DNA of 64,000 nucleotides, taken from positions 1 through 64,000 of the forward strand of contig NW_026570378.1 in assembly GCF_019649055.1 (NCBI RefSeq). Reading direction: 5' to 3'. The stretch comes from Paramacrobiotus metropolitanus. Lineage: Eukaryota > Tardigrada > Eutardigrada > Parachela > Macrobiotidae. Under the pieces are notes generated by a model that saw only the letters and a list, made by a program, of their open reading frames with translations, searched no databases and was not told where the DNA came from. A program made the translations under genes and the position numbers. Shown one piece after another: positions 41,701 to 47,315 of this stretch; positions within the stretch are counted from its first letter, which is position 1, and the number at the start of each line of letters is the position of its first letter.

Positions 41701-43089
41701 AACAGCAAAAATGGACATGCGTAATGTGATCCATCGTCTGGCTACGTTTAAACACACCAATTGGGACAATAGTTTACTTCCACCGACGTACTTGGCCTTA
41801 GCCGGAATGTTTTATCGTGGAACCGGGGATGAAGTTCAGTGCGCATATTGTGACGGTATTATGTCCGGATGGGGTAAAATCCGAAGCCCAAGGCGGCATC
41901 ATCAATTACTGTTTCCAAACTGTCCAATGTCAAAGAGAACACCTGAACCCATTACTGCGGAAGGAGAAGACGTCGTGGAGGTGTGGGCGTCAGCGCCAGT
42001 TGCTATTCCGGGGACCTATAGCTACGCTGTGCGCTTTCCAGACATGATGGATTACAAGGCTCGTTTTTCTACATTTGCCGAGTGGCCTGAATCAAAAGCT
42101 CAGCATCCCAGGGTCATGGCCCAAGCCGGTTGGTTTTATAACGGGAACGGTGATTGCGTCCAGTGCTTTCACTGCGGACGAGAGCTTGAAAGATGGGTTC
42201 CCACCGATGGAGCATGGGAAGAGCACGCCAGAGCGTCGCCCATATGTCCATTTGTCATAGCACAAAAAGGAGAACAGTATGTCTACGACGTTCAGACCAA
42301 GCAAGCAAAGGAATCAGCGCAGATCTGTGACAAGGTATCTCAAGCGTATGCGGCTAGGAAAAGAGAAAATAACCCCCCTGGAGAAAGTGCAATGTAAGGT
42401 CTGCTTAGACAATGAAGTCCAAGTTGTATTCCGCCCATGTAATCATCTGGCCTGCTGCAATAACTGTTCAGATAGATTGATACAGTGTCCTGTTTGCAGA
42501 ACTGTGGTGATTCAAAAAATCCGAGTTTTTTTGTGTTAGTGTAAAGTTTCACCTATTATTCGTGAAAAAACAAAAAACCAAAAAATCACAAATCGTCAAA
42601 AATACCGATTGCAGTATTGCAGTGCTACGGCTACTTTTGGAAAATGATAAACAACTGTTTCACTTGTTACTTTAAAGCTTAACAAAAAAACAAAAAAAAG
42701 TGATAAACTCAAAAAAATGATGCATGTTATGTTGGCAAAAACAAAAAAGGGGAGAAAAAGGGAGGGGAAAATTTAATCAAAGAAAGGGGTGAAATGGGTG
42801 GGGGAAAATTTAAACAAACAAATGGGGTACACCGGGTTGGACGATGTATCGTAAATCAATAACATAAGGTGGTGTTGTGACGCCGAATTGTTTGTGTTAA
42901 ATGCACGTCGTATGCAGTATGTTTGTAAACAAGATGTTTATTGTTTGTTTGGCCATCAGTTGTTTGTTTGGTGACCATTTCAACGCTTCTTTTCTTCTAT
43001 CCCCCCATATGATTTACCTGCTTACCCAGCAAGGAATTCGCCACAATCACAGCCGCTGTGCATATTAGTAACAGCCACTTCCGTATCAT
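23704..43089 (-). CDS. secreted two-CUB-domain protein, copy 1, interrupted by a Polinton in intron 1
   Basis: Six exons in consistent phases: 43,089-43,026, 25,970-25,748, 25,022-24,748, 24,557-24,503, 24,383-24,267, 24,034-23,704; total 1,065 nt, 354 aa. Exon 1 is a signal peptide (MIRKWLLLICTAAVIVANS). CUB1 spans exons 2-3: Cys at LLC, MQCMF, LNCD and EYCG; SPNHAKSYP; FTYFNL. CUB2 spans exons 4-6: GCHF, SPNFGGYYP, TNCIYTF, DCRG, LYCG. CUB domains mediate extracellular protein or carbohydrate contacts. Every exon matches the copy at 44,872-47,315 in boundary and phase, which independently supports the model. Intron 1 here is 17,055 nt against 89 nt in the paralogue, and holds the whole viral element. 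All six exons are open, so the gene may still be expressed if the intron splices. Confidence 0.7.
25971..26619. other. intron 1 of CUB copy 1, left of the element
   Basis: Starts similar to the short intron of the paralogous CUB gene, then diverges into sequence with no recognised feature. An open frame at 26,336-26,623 has no known motif. Confidence 0.45.
26620..26625. repeat. left target-site duplication ATGATT
   Basis: ATGATT immediately precedes the element and is repeated at 43,009-43,014. A 6-bp duplication is the size made by Polinton/retroviral-type integrases. Confidence 0.6.
26639..26800. repeat. left terminal inverted repeat of the Polinton
   Basis: The first 29 nt ('agaagaaaagaagcgttgaa' onward) match the right end perfectly in inverted orientation; similarity then becomes patchy to about 26,800. 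The outermost ten or so bases differ between ends apart from a C-run. Confidence 0.75.
27069..27182. repeat. inverted repeat / hairpin, 22-nt arms
   Basis: 'atggcgcgccgggagacatt' onward at 27,069-27,090 pairs with 27,161-27,182 (21 of 22 positions), leaving a 70-nt loop. It is a small foldback element or cruciform inside the Polinton. Confidence 0.8.
27237..27406. mobile_element. short foldback/MITE-like element, 26-nt TIRs
   Basis: 27,237-27,262 ('cgccttatcacacctgtgat' onward) pairs with 27,381-27,406 (25 of 26). The total of 170 bp and absence of coding sequence fit a MITE nested in the Polinton. Confidence 0.65.
27407..28509. other. non-coding part of the element
   Basis: No open frame of note. 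Near 28,070-28,145 the phrase 'ttctcattgata' is repeated four times in a short span, a small degenerate tandem repeat. Confidence 0.5.
28510..29172 (-). CDS. short divergent histone H2A variant (two exons)
   Basis: Exons 29,172-28,906 and 28,569-28,510 join in phase 0 (GAG|GTAGGT donor, CTTCGCAG acceptor), giving 108 aa. The histone fold is clear: a basic tail (RVAKKTRGRVLSRSRRAG), then LPVGRIHQAM, VFMAGVLEYLVAELLFLAGN, TDIKPGHIDQAIRDDPE and FTTLLWGVL. These match canonical H2A (FPVGRVHRLL, VLEYLTAEILELAGN, IPRHLQLAIRNDEELNKLL). Two acidic-patch positions are changed (E64 to F, E91 to P), and the C-terminal tail is short, ending HNRR, as in short H2A variants. H2A packages DNA with H2B, and a weaker patch usually means looser nucleosomes. 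It lies inside the Polinton boundaries, so it is either captured cargo or an inserted host gene. The intron argues against a simple retrocopy. Confidence 0.75.
29173..29793. other. no gene recognised
   Basis: Region upstream of the H2A-like gene. A short frame around 29,331-29,561 has no recognised motif and no obvious start. No clear TATA box was seen for the H2A gene. Confidence 0.4.
29794..30173 (+). pseudogene. unrecognised open frame broken by one shift
   Basis: A frame open from about 29,794 reads GKIYAGSYSAVEGHRHNMH, then IICKAVNGTVNLLNAVGG and stops at 30,009. The +1 frame takes over at about 29,998 with TFYRKLKTELKSSVPVYVYY and continues to a stop at 30,173 (FLEDTC). The two halves look like one globular protein cut by a single base. 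GHRHNMH invites comparison with nuclease-like His motifs, but I cannot assign a family. No ATG start was found. Confidence 0.35.
30174..31036. other. no gene recognised
   Basis: An open frame at 30,218-30,430 follows a possible acceptor (TCGCACAG) and contains several Cys, so it might be a further exon of the broken frame upstream. Otherwise nothing is seen. Confidence 0.3.
31037..31728. mobile_element. foldback element with about 165-bp inverted arms
   Basis: Arm 31,037-31,202 ('aaggagggggtaaatacacg' ...) pairs with 31,560-31,728 with scattered mismatches. The ~360-bp spacer has no coding frame. It is probably a non-autonomous DNA transposon nested in the Polinton's left half. Confidence 0.7.
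31729..32084. other. no gene seen
   Basis: AT-rich with no open frame of note. Confidence 0.5.
32085..33300. mobile_element. non-autonomous DNA transposon rich in 'tccgatccg' ends
   Basis: The outer 'ccctgcaacgga' near 32,088 is inverted as 'tccgttgcaggg' at 33,282-33,293. Inside, both ends hold repeated 'ccgatccg', 'cactccg' and 'ccgaaccc' words in opposite orientation. The 1.2-kb interior is AT-rich and lacks a transposase. The terminal sequence is reminiscent of hAT-type ends, but a clear 8-bp target duplication was not found. Confidence 0.6.
33465..34288 (-). pseudogene. Polinton adenovirus-type cysteine protease, one frame break
   Basis: The main frame (34,172-33,465) carries the protease active-site signatures in order: GEHWVAFY (His), EAFDSFG (acid), and VCGQYCMFYVLLRCRGYS (Gln/Cys region). 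This family of maturation proteases cleaves capsid precursors during virion assembly. The likely start ATG at 34,288-34,286 overlaps the capsid gene's stop (ATGA), but its frame closes at about 34,170. A single shift around 34,205-34,225 separates N-terminus and catalytic part. The C-terminal third is unusual: a hydrophobic segment (ATLIFWGLMISVLLIFNVLE) suggests a membrane anchor. Either truly broken or a sequence error. Confidence 0.75.
34285..35631 (-). CDS. Polinton major capsid protein (double jelly roll)
   Basis: Intact 448-aa frame from ATG (MALIENGSEPSM) to TGA. It resembles the capsid proteins of Mavericks/adintoviruses that are often annotated in animal genomes as 'F54H12.2-like'. 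Recognisable parts are the N-terminal PSTLTERWNTRDYYLG region, IVHSLFEQVSVTLGGRSIS, and the C-terminal YGFDFTRGHTGRGALSL and GNLNINFKFAKAL strands. Trimers would form the icosahedral shell. Its stop overlaps the protease start in an ATGA arrangement, and the PX-like gene lies 55 nt upstream. Intactness contrasts with the broken integrase and penton genes. Family assignment is from recognised motifs, not from a search. Confidence 0.82.
   Translation of the reverse strand: MALIENGSEPSMLLESHLFYLPSTLTERWNTRDYYLGPSQATTDESNDFSFTVAPCQSELVSLADIRFTCDLHVTNAAGTIPTDSDCLAPINNIVHSLFEQVSVTLGGRSISDSSSMYHIRAYLESLLGYTKQAQLTQLSLGGFAMDTEMSKDPIFTEKVDGKSSFHSEGAEKRRKWIQTLKPLQLSGKLHCDLFQQDRPLIPGVELSIKLIRNRKNLAFIADSDLAAPKVVAIRNPRLRIRKYEPAPDYLAAMTKQLVGNNAKYHVERVAMRQCTLISGQQQHVWANIVIGQLPKVMFLALSPSRSFAGEYKSTPFNFDHFNLSYVHAEIDGQLFPTRGYNLDYENGATAEAYEGLLDTLERLGEGPGELPFDRSDYNAGGFCIYGFDFTRGHTGRGALSLIRQGNLNINFKFAKALKEGVVCVAMLVFDNVIEINNNRQVLFDFAP
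35687..36004 (-). CDS. PX/pVI-like minor virion protein, 105 aa
   Basis: ATG-started frame with an N-terminal GYGMPVYRGAPMTGGSFW segment followed by an amphipathic helix (GRIIGFARGLFSKAAPHI) and a charged helical C-terminus ending DERKK. A small Gly-Met-Pro-rich peptide with an amphipathic helix, encoded between penton and capsid genes, is typical of the adenovirus PX/pVI-like proteins of Polintons and adintoviruses. It is thought to be a core or membrane-active virion component. The start lies two bases after the penton stop, so the genes are tightly packed. Confidence 0.65.
   Translation of the reverse strand: MVLQELKFDESRYIQIFNRQHGYGMPVYRGAPMTGGSFWGRIIGFARGLFSKAAPHINNMIATAQPHMKTFASKAVESAIDKAVEHVSEKYVNKAAQALRDERKK
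36007..36750 (-). pseudogene. Polinton penton-like minor capsid protein, broken
   Basis: The C-terminal frame (36,309-36,007) reads HVYCDIIEYGLVGDAM, ESPHYVPIARHTF and LHFRLKKH, signature phrases of the penton/minor capsid protein in Mavericks. The upstream parts lie in other frames: 36,478-36,269 (ALGLLQDYSYTG), and about 36,712-36,535, which includes a WEVALSELILPPMQL phrase. Thus at least three single-base shifts separate the start from the end, near 36,730-36,690, 36,535-36,480 and 36,300-36,270, two of them near short homopolymers. The intact protein forms capsid vertices. No continuous product is possible as the sequence stands. Confidence 0.68.
36750..37805 (-). pseudogene. Polinton retrovirus-like integrase, broken
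   Basis: In transcription order: zinc-binding-type N-terminus (37,805-37,602, NPGSLGGVERLFKEAQN); catalytic core (37,575-37,219 and just upstream) with the DDE residues at QIDLMDMQ, CQSDNGKEF and AMVERLNRT; core end (37,213-36,935, QGYNSTVHSSTGYAPENVGV); and a chromo-like C-terminus (36,956-36,750, YHRISRILRSAHTRVKNNIW). All three catalytic acids are present. Shifts lie near 37,600, 37,215 and 36,950. Integrases of this class cut and join element ends to target DNA, giving the 6-bp duplication seen at the borders. It must have worked once; whether this copy could now is doubtful. Confidence 0.8.
37809..39326 (-). pseudogene. basic, proline-rich Polinton structural protein(s), frame-shifted
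   Basis: The probable start ATG near 39,326 (MKPEEILKLIDALRLM) overlaps the ATPase stop (ATGA). Its frame closes within about 25 codons and the next (to 38,503) continues AIEEACLNLIKQPKGL, then a Lys/Arg-rich helix (KRLADRNLTREKKKKLLQQK) and YVLVPESEF. A further frame (38,710-38,273) holds a short tandem repeat built on VHYVP. The last (about 38,240-37,809) is basic and Ser/Thr/Pro-rich, ending HKLEGG. Position between ATPase and integrase and the basic helix resemble the minor virion or core protein of other Polintons. Number of genes and exact breaks are unsure. Confidence 0.5.
39322..39960 (-). CDS. Polinton FtsK/HerA-type DNA-packaging ATPase
   Basis: The frame holds a Walker A motif (GPTMSGKST, around 39,880-39,905), a Walker B (TTLLILDDLM), and downstream VVFISQNLFKQGKNMRDISL, a typical sensor region of A32-like packaging ATPases. 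The protein pumps the genome into preformed capsids. The Met at 39,891 lies inside the P-loop, so it is not the start. The frame is open upstream to about 39,970 but without ATG, and an ATG in the neighbouring frame near 39,957 sits before an A-run, hinting at one base missing there. From that point to the stop there is no interruption. The stop overlaps the next gene's ATG. Confidence 0.8.
   Translation of the reverse strand, partial: RNGKITFDFRFKTPCTIYISGPTMSGKSTFTLQLLKNVSQSFTPVPTRIVYAYGTWQETFSTFDESIELVQGIDSIINDESFFRKGDTTLLILDDLMEEIASATKASALFTRDVHHKNVSVVFISQNLFKQGKNMRDISLNSQYMVVFKSVRDTQQIKTLAHQLGMPHLPEAYKKAIKEPFGYLLINLRPETPDKARLQSNIFGYRRIYVEK
40081..40607 (-). CDS. TATA-binding-protein-like protein in two overlapping halves
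   Basis: Upstream frame 40,607-40,380 (75 aa from MEIHNVILSVRFD) matches the first TBP repeat: KNFNAVNLRL and FCQLFANGKAIINGGKS. Downstream frame 40,380-40,081 (99 aa) matches the second: IANIVSTYRH, FFEPELFPAVQIKF and VNVFHTGNCVLLG. All four phenylalanines that kink DNA in TBP have counterparts (NFNAV, LFANG, LFPAV, VFHTG). The first stop and second ATG overlap as TGATG, right at the inter-repeat linker. It is therefore either a true split gene with coupled translation or one protein with a single-base break. TBP nucleates polymerase II/III initiation at TATA boxes. A TATATAAAG lies 40-50 nt upstream of the first ATG. Confidence 0.7.
40645..40660 (-). promoter_or_regulatory. TATA box upstream of the TBP-like gene
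   Basis: Minus-strand CGTATATAAAGAATTC, about 45 nt before the ATG at 40,607; a good TATA match in a compact intergenic region. Confidence 0.5.
40832..41290 (-). CDS. unrecognised element protein, 152 aa
   Basis: First ATG at 41,290 (MDFARTLEILGELNGYIIYK), intact to the stop at 40,832. It has alternating beta-like and helical stretches (KVSLVLAFDQETDGY, EEAFRKGVRLGCSEI, KVTLAGPACMDVLLSI, RSLQIPYRGFLDVARIV) and no membrane segment. A TATA-like ATATAAAAG lies at 41,382-41,390 on the minus strand, about 95 nt upstream. It is the first gene of the minus-strand block and faces the IAP gene, a position typical of an early or regulatory gene. I do not recognise the family. Confidence 0.55.
   Translation of the reverse strand: MDFARTLEILGELNGYIIYKVNNVVSMFWNTKKVSLVLAFDQETDGYKDHEEAFRKGVRLGCSEISDVLNKLKAGTIQAAMDKAITSKSAEKVTLAGPACMDVLLSIHPKYGRMIRFSQPGRSLQIPYRGFLDVARIVQDSFWGPEGVSMDT
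41291..41710. promoter_or_regulatory. divergent promoter region with repeated GGCGGAG motifs
   Basis: Between two divergent genes. Contains a plus-strand TATATAAA (41,618-41,625, 86 nt before the IAP ATG), a minus-strand ATATAAAAG (41,382-41,390), and three copies of AAAAGGCGGAG or its complement (41,449, 41,540, 41,579). A fourth copy is at 33,394 in the same element. These are candidate control sites for the element's transcription or replication. Confidence 0.5.
41711..42539 (+). CDS. inhibitor-of-apoptosis protein (BIR-BIR-RING), RING in a second frame
   Basis: The first frame (ATG 41,711 to stop 42,397) encodes two BIR domains. BIR1 has CAYC...HHQLLFPNC and BIR2 CFHC...WEEHARASPICPF, each fitting C-x2-C-x16-H-x6-C. 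A C3HC4 RING (CKVC, PCNHLACCNNC, CPVC) lies in the next frame, open over 42,279-42,539, ending RVFLC. The switch falls at or near a run of six C (about 42,378-42,383). It may be a homopolymer error, a mutation, or programmed slippage. BIRs bind caspases or IAP antagonists; the RING is a ubiquitin ligase. IAPs are known cargo of large insect DNA viruses. The gene is transcribed opposite to the structural genes from a TATATAAA promoter. Without the RING the product would be a BIR-only protein. Confidence 0.8.
42540..43008. repeat. right end of the Polinton with terminal inverted repeat
   Basis: No gene. A- and G-rich tracts follow the IAP gene; from about 42,850 the sequence matches the left end in inverted orientation, perfectly over 42,970-42,998. 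Confidence 0.7.
43009..43014. repeat. right target-site duplication ATGATT
   Basis: Matches 26,620-26,625. Directly to its right the sequence resumes similarity with the paralogous CUB intron ('ctgcttacccag'). Confidence 0.6.
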
Positions 43090-43639
43090 TTTGGAGCTGG
43101 GCTAGCCGCAGATTCCCCTGGATTAAATCGAGACAATTTGGAGAGAATATGACAGTGCTGACGCTGTTGCTAGCAAGCCGTTAAATCTAACGCTAAAAAC
43201 TGAGCAGTTGCTGTTGTGTATAAGAACGGGCTTGCATTATGTAATTCAGTACTTGTCGCTATGTGGTATGTTTTTGCAACTTTAGTTTCAAAGCTGGCTT
43301 TAATCAGATACAGGCGCTGGCTGCCTGTTTGCAATCAAAATGTACATCTGTGCAGACTGTACTTCAAAAAAAGATAAGGTACGTACTCAAGTATTCCCAG
43401 CAATACAGGTTTACCGGACCGATTTACACTACAGATATAAGAGCTTGTTTTAGGAACGGCAGTAAAACTTTCTCATAACCCCAAAGCTTTTACAAATAAT
43501 CAAATAATTAATCAAATACGGGCGCTGGCTACCTACAATCTTTGTTGCAATAAAAAAATCTGTACTTTAAAATGTACATCTGTACAATACTTCGGTGTGC
43601 ATCTGCACTTCAAGGAAAGATATGGTACTGCCGCGGCGT

Positions 43640-43745
43640 CGTTACTACCGAACGGCCATTGTCTGCTGATGCACTGTTTGAGAAGTGGCGCGAAATGGTC
43701 CGTATTAGGCGATACGAATGTTTGCAAAATTTTCATGTATGCATG
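43640..43745 (+). pseudogene. fragment of the secreted Cys-rich family, copy 3
   Basis: Contains TTERPLSADALFEKWREMVR, homologous to the block in copies 1 and 2, then loses frame (expected Lys-Gly-Asp codons are shifted). No signal peptide or downstream exons. It marks the left part of the second duplication unit. Confidence 0.6.
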
Positions 43746-44871
43746 AGCGTAACATGATTGCGCACATCTATCGGAAGCTTCCCATTCTGTTTCTGAACTT
43801 GATTTTACACATACTGTACGTACACGTTCGTACACGACGTTCTATAAATTAGGCCTGCGACCTGACCGCAGAGTGGTCTGGTGCTTCTCGATTCTGATAA
43901 TCATTACCATAGCTGATCGTGACCTTTCTTGCGTGAACAGTCGTCAGCGCCCGTCGTAGCGCTGAATAAGCAATTTAAGTTGAGATCCTTTAAAAAGAAA
44001 CTTTTTCATATCGTCAGTGCCCAATTCCGTACCAACACGGTCCCAAGGTAACGGATTAAGTCTAAATTATAAATTGTCGGAAAAAACGATTACTCGTATC
44101 AAGTACACAAAGAAAGCCATTCAAAGAATATTTGACCTTTGTGCTTCCTTCGTCGAAACTATAATATTACCGCGTTTTCATATCTGAAGATAAACATACG
44201 AGCACCCGTGACAATAGCAAAACTCGATACGGTTGTGTTTGATGCAGTATTTCTTTCGGAAACTACTCGTAAATACACAAATCTGTATTTGTGTAAGTGT
44301 GTGCTGTTAAGCAATAGTTTCTAAATTGTAGAAATAACCATAATAACTGTTTTCTGCCAATCCGCCTGACATCGTCCTAGCAGCATACTGGTACAGACTG
44401 TACATGAGCAGGAAGCGCTTCGTTTTCTTATACTGTAGATGCGTTTTATGATTTATGTGATCATATGAGCAAAAGAATTTGACATTAAATTCAGTTAAAC
44501 CCGTCCCAGTACACCAAAGGTAAGACTGTCAGTTAAGTCGCTTGAGTACACCTTGCATGGAAATTAAGTCAGGGTAGTCTGTAATCCTAAAACAGAACTT
44601 AGCGTCATTTATGAACCTTGCTCACATAGTTTACAAGATCAGCGTAGAAACAAATGCCGTGCAAATCGCCGCTCGGTTACAACGGATGGGAAGTTGGAAT
44701 CACGCCAAAGCGGATGCAGCTTCCATCAGCCGCCCAGGTCGAACAAGTAACTGAATAGGAAACTTGACTAAGCGTTTGTTTGTTTCCATAACAGGTGCTT
44801 CTTCACACAAAAGTCAAGCAGTTCCTAAATCAAGTAATATGCAGAAAGCACTGCTCGCTAACATTATAAAA
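43746..44871. other. non-coding part of the duplicated unit
   Basis: Begins as an imperfect copy of 22,620-22,960; the remainder shows no gene. Confidence 0.5.
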
Positions 44872-47315
44872 TCAAACCGCTGTCACAGTATCCGGAAGGT
44901 AAATTCCTGGATGTCCGAAGAATGCGTAAGTCCCTTGGAAGCCAAGATTCGTACGCCGCAGTCCTGATTTAAAAATTACGTAAACAACTTTGCTCGTAGA
45001 ATTGAACTGGGGTGGGGATTTGTAGCCGCAGTATAGGTTGCTAGTGGGCTCTCGTTTTGCCGGATCATTTTCGGCTGGAGCAGCAAAATCAGTCCAGTCA
45101 TACCGGTGTTCACCCTCTTTAATTTGCAGCGTATCGTCACCCTTTCCCCGACAACTGCGACTGTAAGAGAATGCTGAGCACTGCTACTTGGATAATGCAG
45201 TGTGAATCGACAGGAAAACAAATCATAAGTTTACTCTGCGCAAAACAAAATCGCCGATGTCAGAGCAAGGCTGACTGATCTTTTCCATACTGTTCAAAAT
45301 GATTTTTTGCAGTTCTGTTGCTGCTTACAATATGTTATGTATTTTTTATTATCTCTGCGTACTGTGCGTAGTCTAATCTCGAAACGACGACTTACTCTTT
45401 TTGTCCCGCCACTTCGAATGTGCTAAATCGCAGTTGAAGACTTTGGTTGTTGAATGTTCTGAATGTATAAATGCAGTTGGTGGAAAAGGGATAGTATCCT
45501 CCAAAGTTTGGGCTAGACATCAACATATGATAAACAAATTTCACAAACACTTATAACAAACTAGTCAGTCATGAATGCAAAAATGGTGGCAAATTTGAAC
45601 CCCAAATGATCAGACGACGAATGATCAAGTACCTTTCGAATGTTCCTGTGGCCGGCACTCTTCTCCCATCATATACAAAATGACACCCTAGAAATTTCAG
45701 AATTTGCCACTGTATCACAACATTACTATAATAATTAACACTGCGAACAAGTTTGCAGAAAGAGAAAAGTACTCCCAAAGAGGTCCCAATGCTGACTACT
45801 GTCTAGGATCCGACCGATCCATACCTGCTGTGCGGTTGTGTTGTGCGGCCGTTTTGGTTAATCCATAATCCTTCCGGAATGTGTATTTGGCTTTAAACAT
45901 GTACAATGAGCGTGGACTTCTTCTATACGTGAAATATGTCATGCCATTCCATTGTTCGTACGGTAAAGATGCGTGGAATATGTCATGCCTTTCCATTATT
46001 CGTACGGTAAAGAAGACGGTCAAAGGCGTTGGTCCAACGGCCATAATAGCCTCGGGCTGCTTGCGGCCACAGTATTCTCCAATCAGATTTCCGTGCTCGG
46101 AGGCGTTGGGATTGCTGGTGCCCACGAAAATTTTGATAGAATCCGAAAAATCACAGGTTTGCTCTCTAGGTAAAAACTGGACATATCGGAAGCAGGCTCA
46201 TTCAGGTCTTTTGCATTTGGCACTTGGTCCGTTTGTATGCTTCGTTAGCAATTATATTAGATAATGACCACCCAGTTTCGGTTAACCAACCATAGACGAA
46301 ACGAAATTTACAACTACAAATATCTTACCTATACACGTGTATGTACTGTATGGTTAGCTGTCCTGTTACTACTTTCCTGGTGAGTTAGAGCTCACAACAC
46401 TGGGAGAACTAAAAGCGGTACTGTAGAAAACCATATTTTTCGATCAATTCATGGATGTAATGCACTGCACCTTCCGGATGTACGATAGTGAGGATACTAC
46501 AAGTTACAAGATGCTAAAATATGTAATATATAAACCTATAGGTATTACCGTATTTGCAACATATAACTCTCTCATTATCGTATATCTTCTATATAATAAA
46601 GCCATTAGTTGTTTGCTGTTTTTTTTGTGACAGACCCAGTTACAGTGTGAATGAGCGCAAGGTTGGGAAATATATACGTTACAAGCAAATAAAACAAAAA
46701 CCTTTGGTATCACTATCACTACACGGAAAACAATTTATCATACGATACATCAGCAGATCCATTACAAGTACAGTATTTTACGAAATTAAAAAAAAAACAG
46801 TCTCTATCGACGGTGGTTCAGTGTCATGACATTGCGACCTCGTGAAAACATGTCTTTTTGTCCACTTAGTTATGTAACTTAATAAGTATGTTTTCCACAC
46901 GAAATTTTAGATGGAAATACTCACATTCGGGATGTGTCGGATTCCCGAAGATTAAAGTAAGTAAACGTTAGTTGAATTTGTTCGTCTGCTTTCGGTAAAA
47001 ACTTGAACATGCATTCCCATTGCCGATTAAGATGCGCTTTCCCTTTGTATGAGCCGGCATGATTAGGTGATGCAATATATCCCCAGTGGATTCGGGGAGA
47101 GCTTTCAATATTCTGCGGTGCGCCACATAGTAAGACCTCCCCACTGGCAGCGGTTGCAAAAACTGAAATCGAAGAATTTACTGGTGATCATGCTTGTTCC
47201 TTGCGTTAACCGGAATTAAATCCCATACGAACGTTTGTGAAATCTGCTTACCCAGTAACGAATTTTCCACAATCATAGCTGCTGTGCACATTAGTAATAG
47301 CCACCTCGATGTCAT
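44872..47315 (-). CDS. secreted two-CUB-domain protein, copy 2
   Basis: Six exons: 47,315-47,252, 47,162-46,925, 46,165-45,825, 45,687-45,633, 45,512-45,396, 45,154-44,872; total 1,098 nt, 365 aa, phases identical to copy 1. Exon 1 is a signal peptide (MTSRWLLLMCTAAMIVENS). CUB1 has LLCG, WECMF, QTCD and EYCG; CUB2 has GCHF, TNCIYTF, DCRG and LYCG. Exon 3 is 66 nt longer than in copy 1 because a 40-odd-bp segment ('atatgtcatgcc.ttccatt' to 'cgtacggtaaag') is tandemly duplicated in frame near 45,935-46,015, lengthening a loop of CUB1. All exons are open. It is probably a secreted recognition or matrix protein; the ligand is unknown. Confidence 0.72.

Larger units (their letters stand above)
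26626..43008 (-). mobile_element. Polinton/Maverick (adintovirus-like) integrated element, 16.4 kb
   Basis: Bounded by ATGATT direct repeats and imperfect terminal inverted repeats. A 29-nt core (26,639-26,667) is identical to the reverse complement of 42,970-42,998, and weaker matches ('acatcttgttta', 'caattcggcgt') continue for about 150 bp. Inside are the hallmark Polinton genes on the minus strand: integrase, packaging ATPase, adenovirus-type protease, major capsid protein, penton-like and PX-like proteins. A TBP-like gene, an unknown gene and a divergent IAP gene are also present. The left 7 kb holds a histone H2A gene and nested foldback elements but no DNA polymerase B. Length fits the family's 15-20 kb. 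Several genes have single-base frame breaks. It sits in intron 1 of a CUB gene, structural genes on the same strand as the host gene. Confidence 0.85.

Noticed and set aside
26626-43008. Interpretation as an LTR retroelement because of the integrase
   Set aside because: No reverse transcriptase, protease-RT-RNase H order or LTRs. The capsid, ATPase and adenovirus-type protease identify a Polinton-like DNA element.
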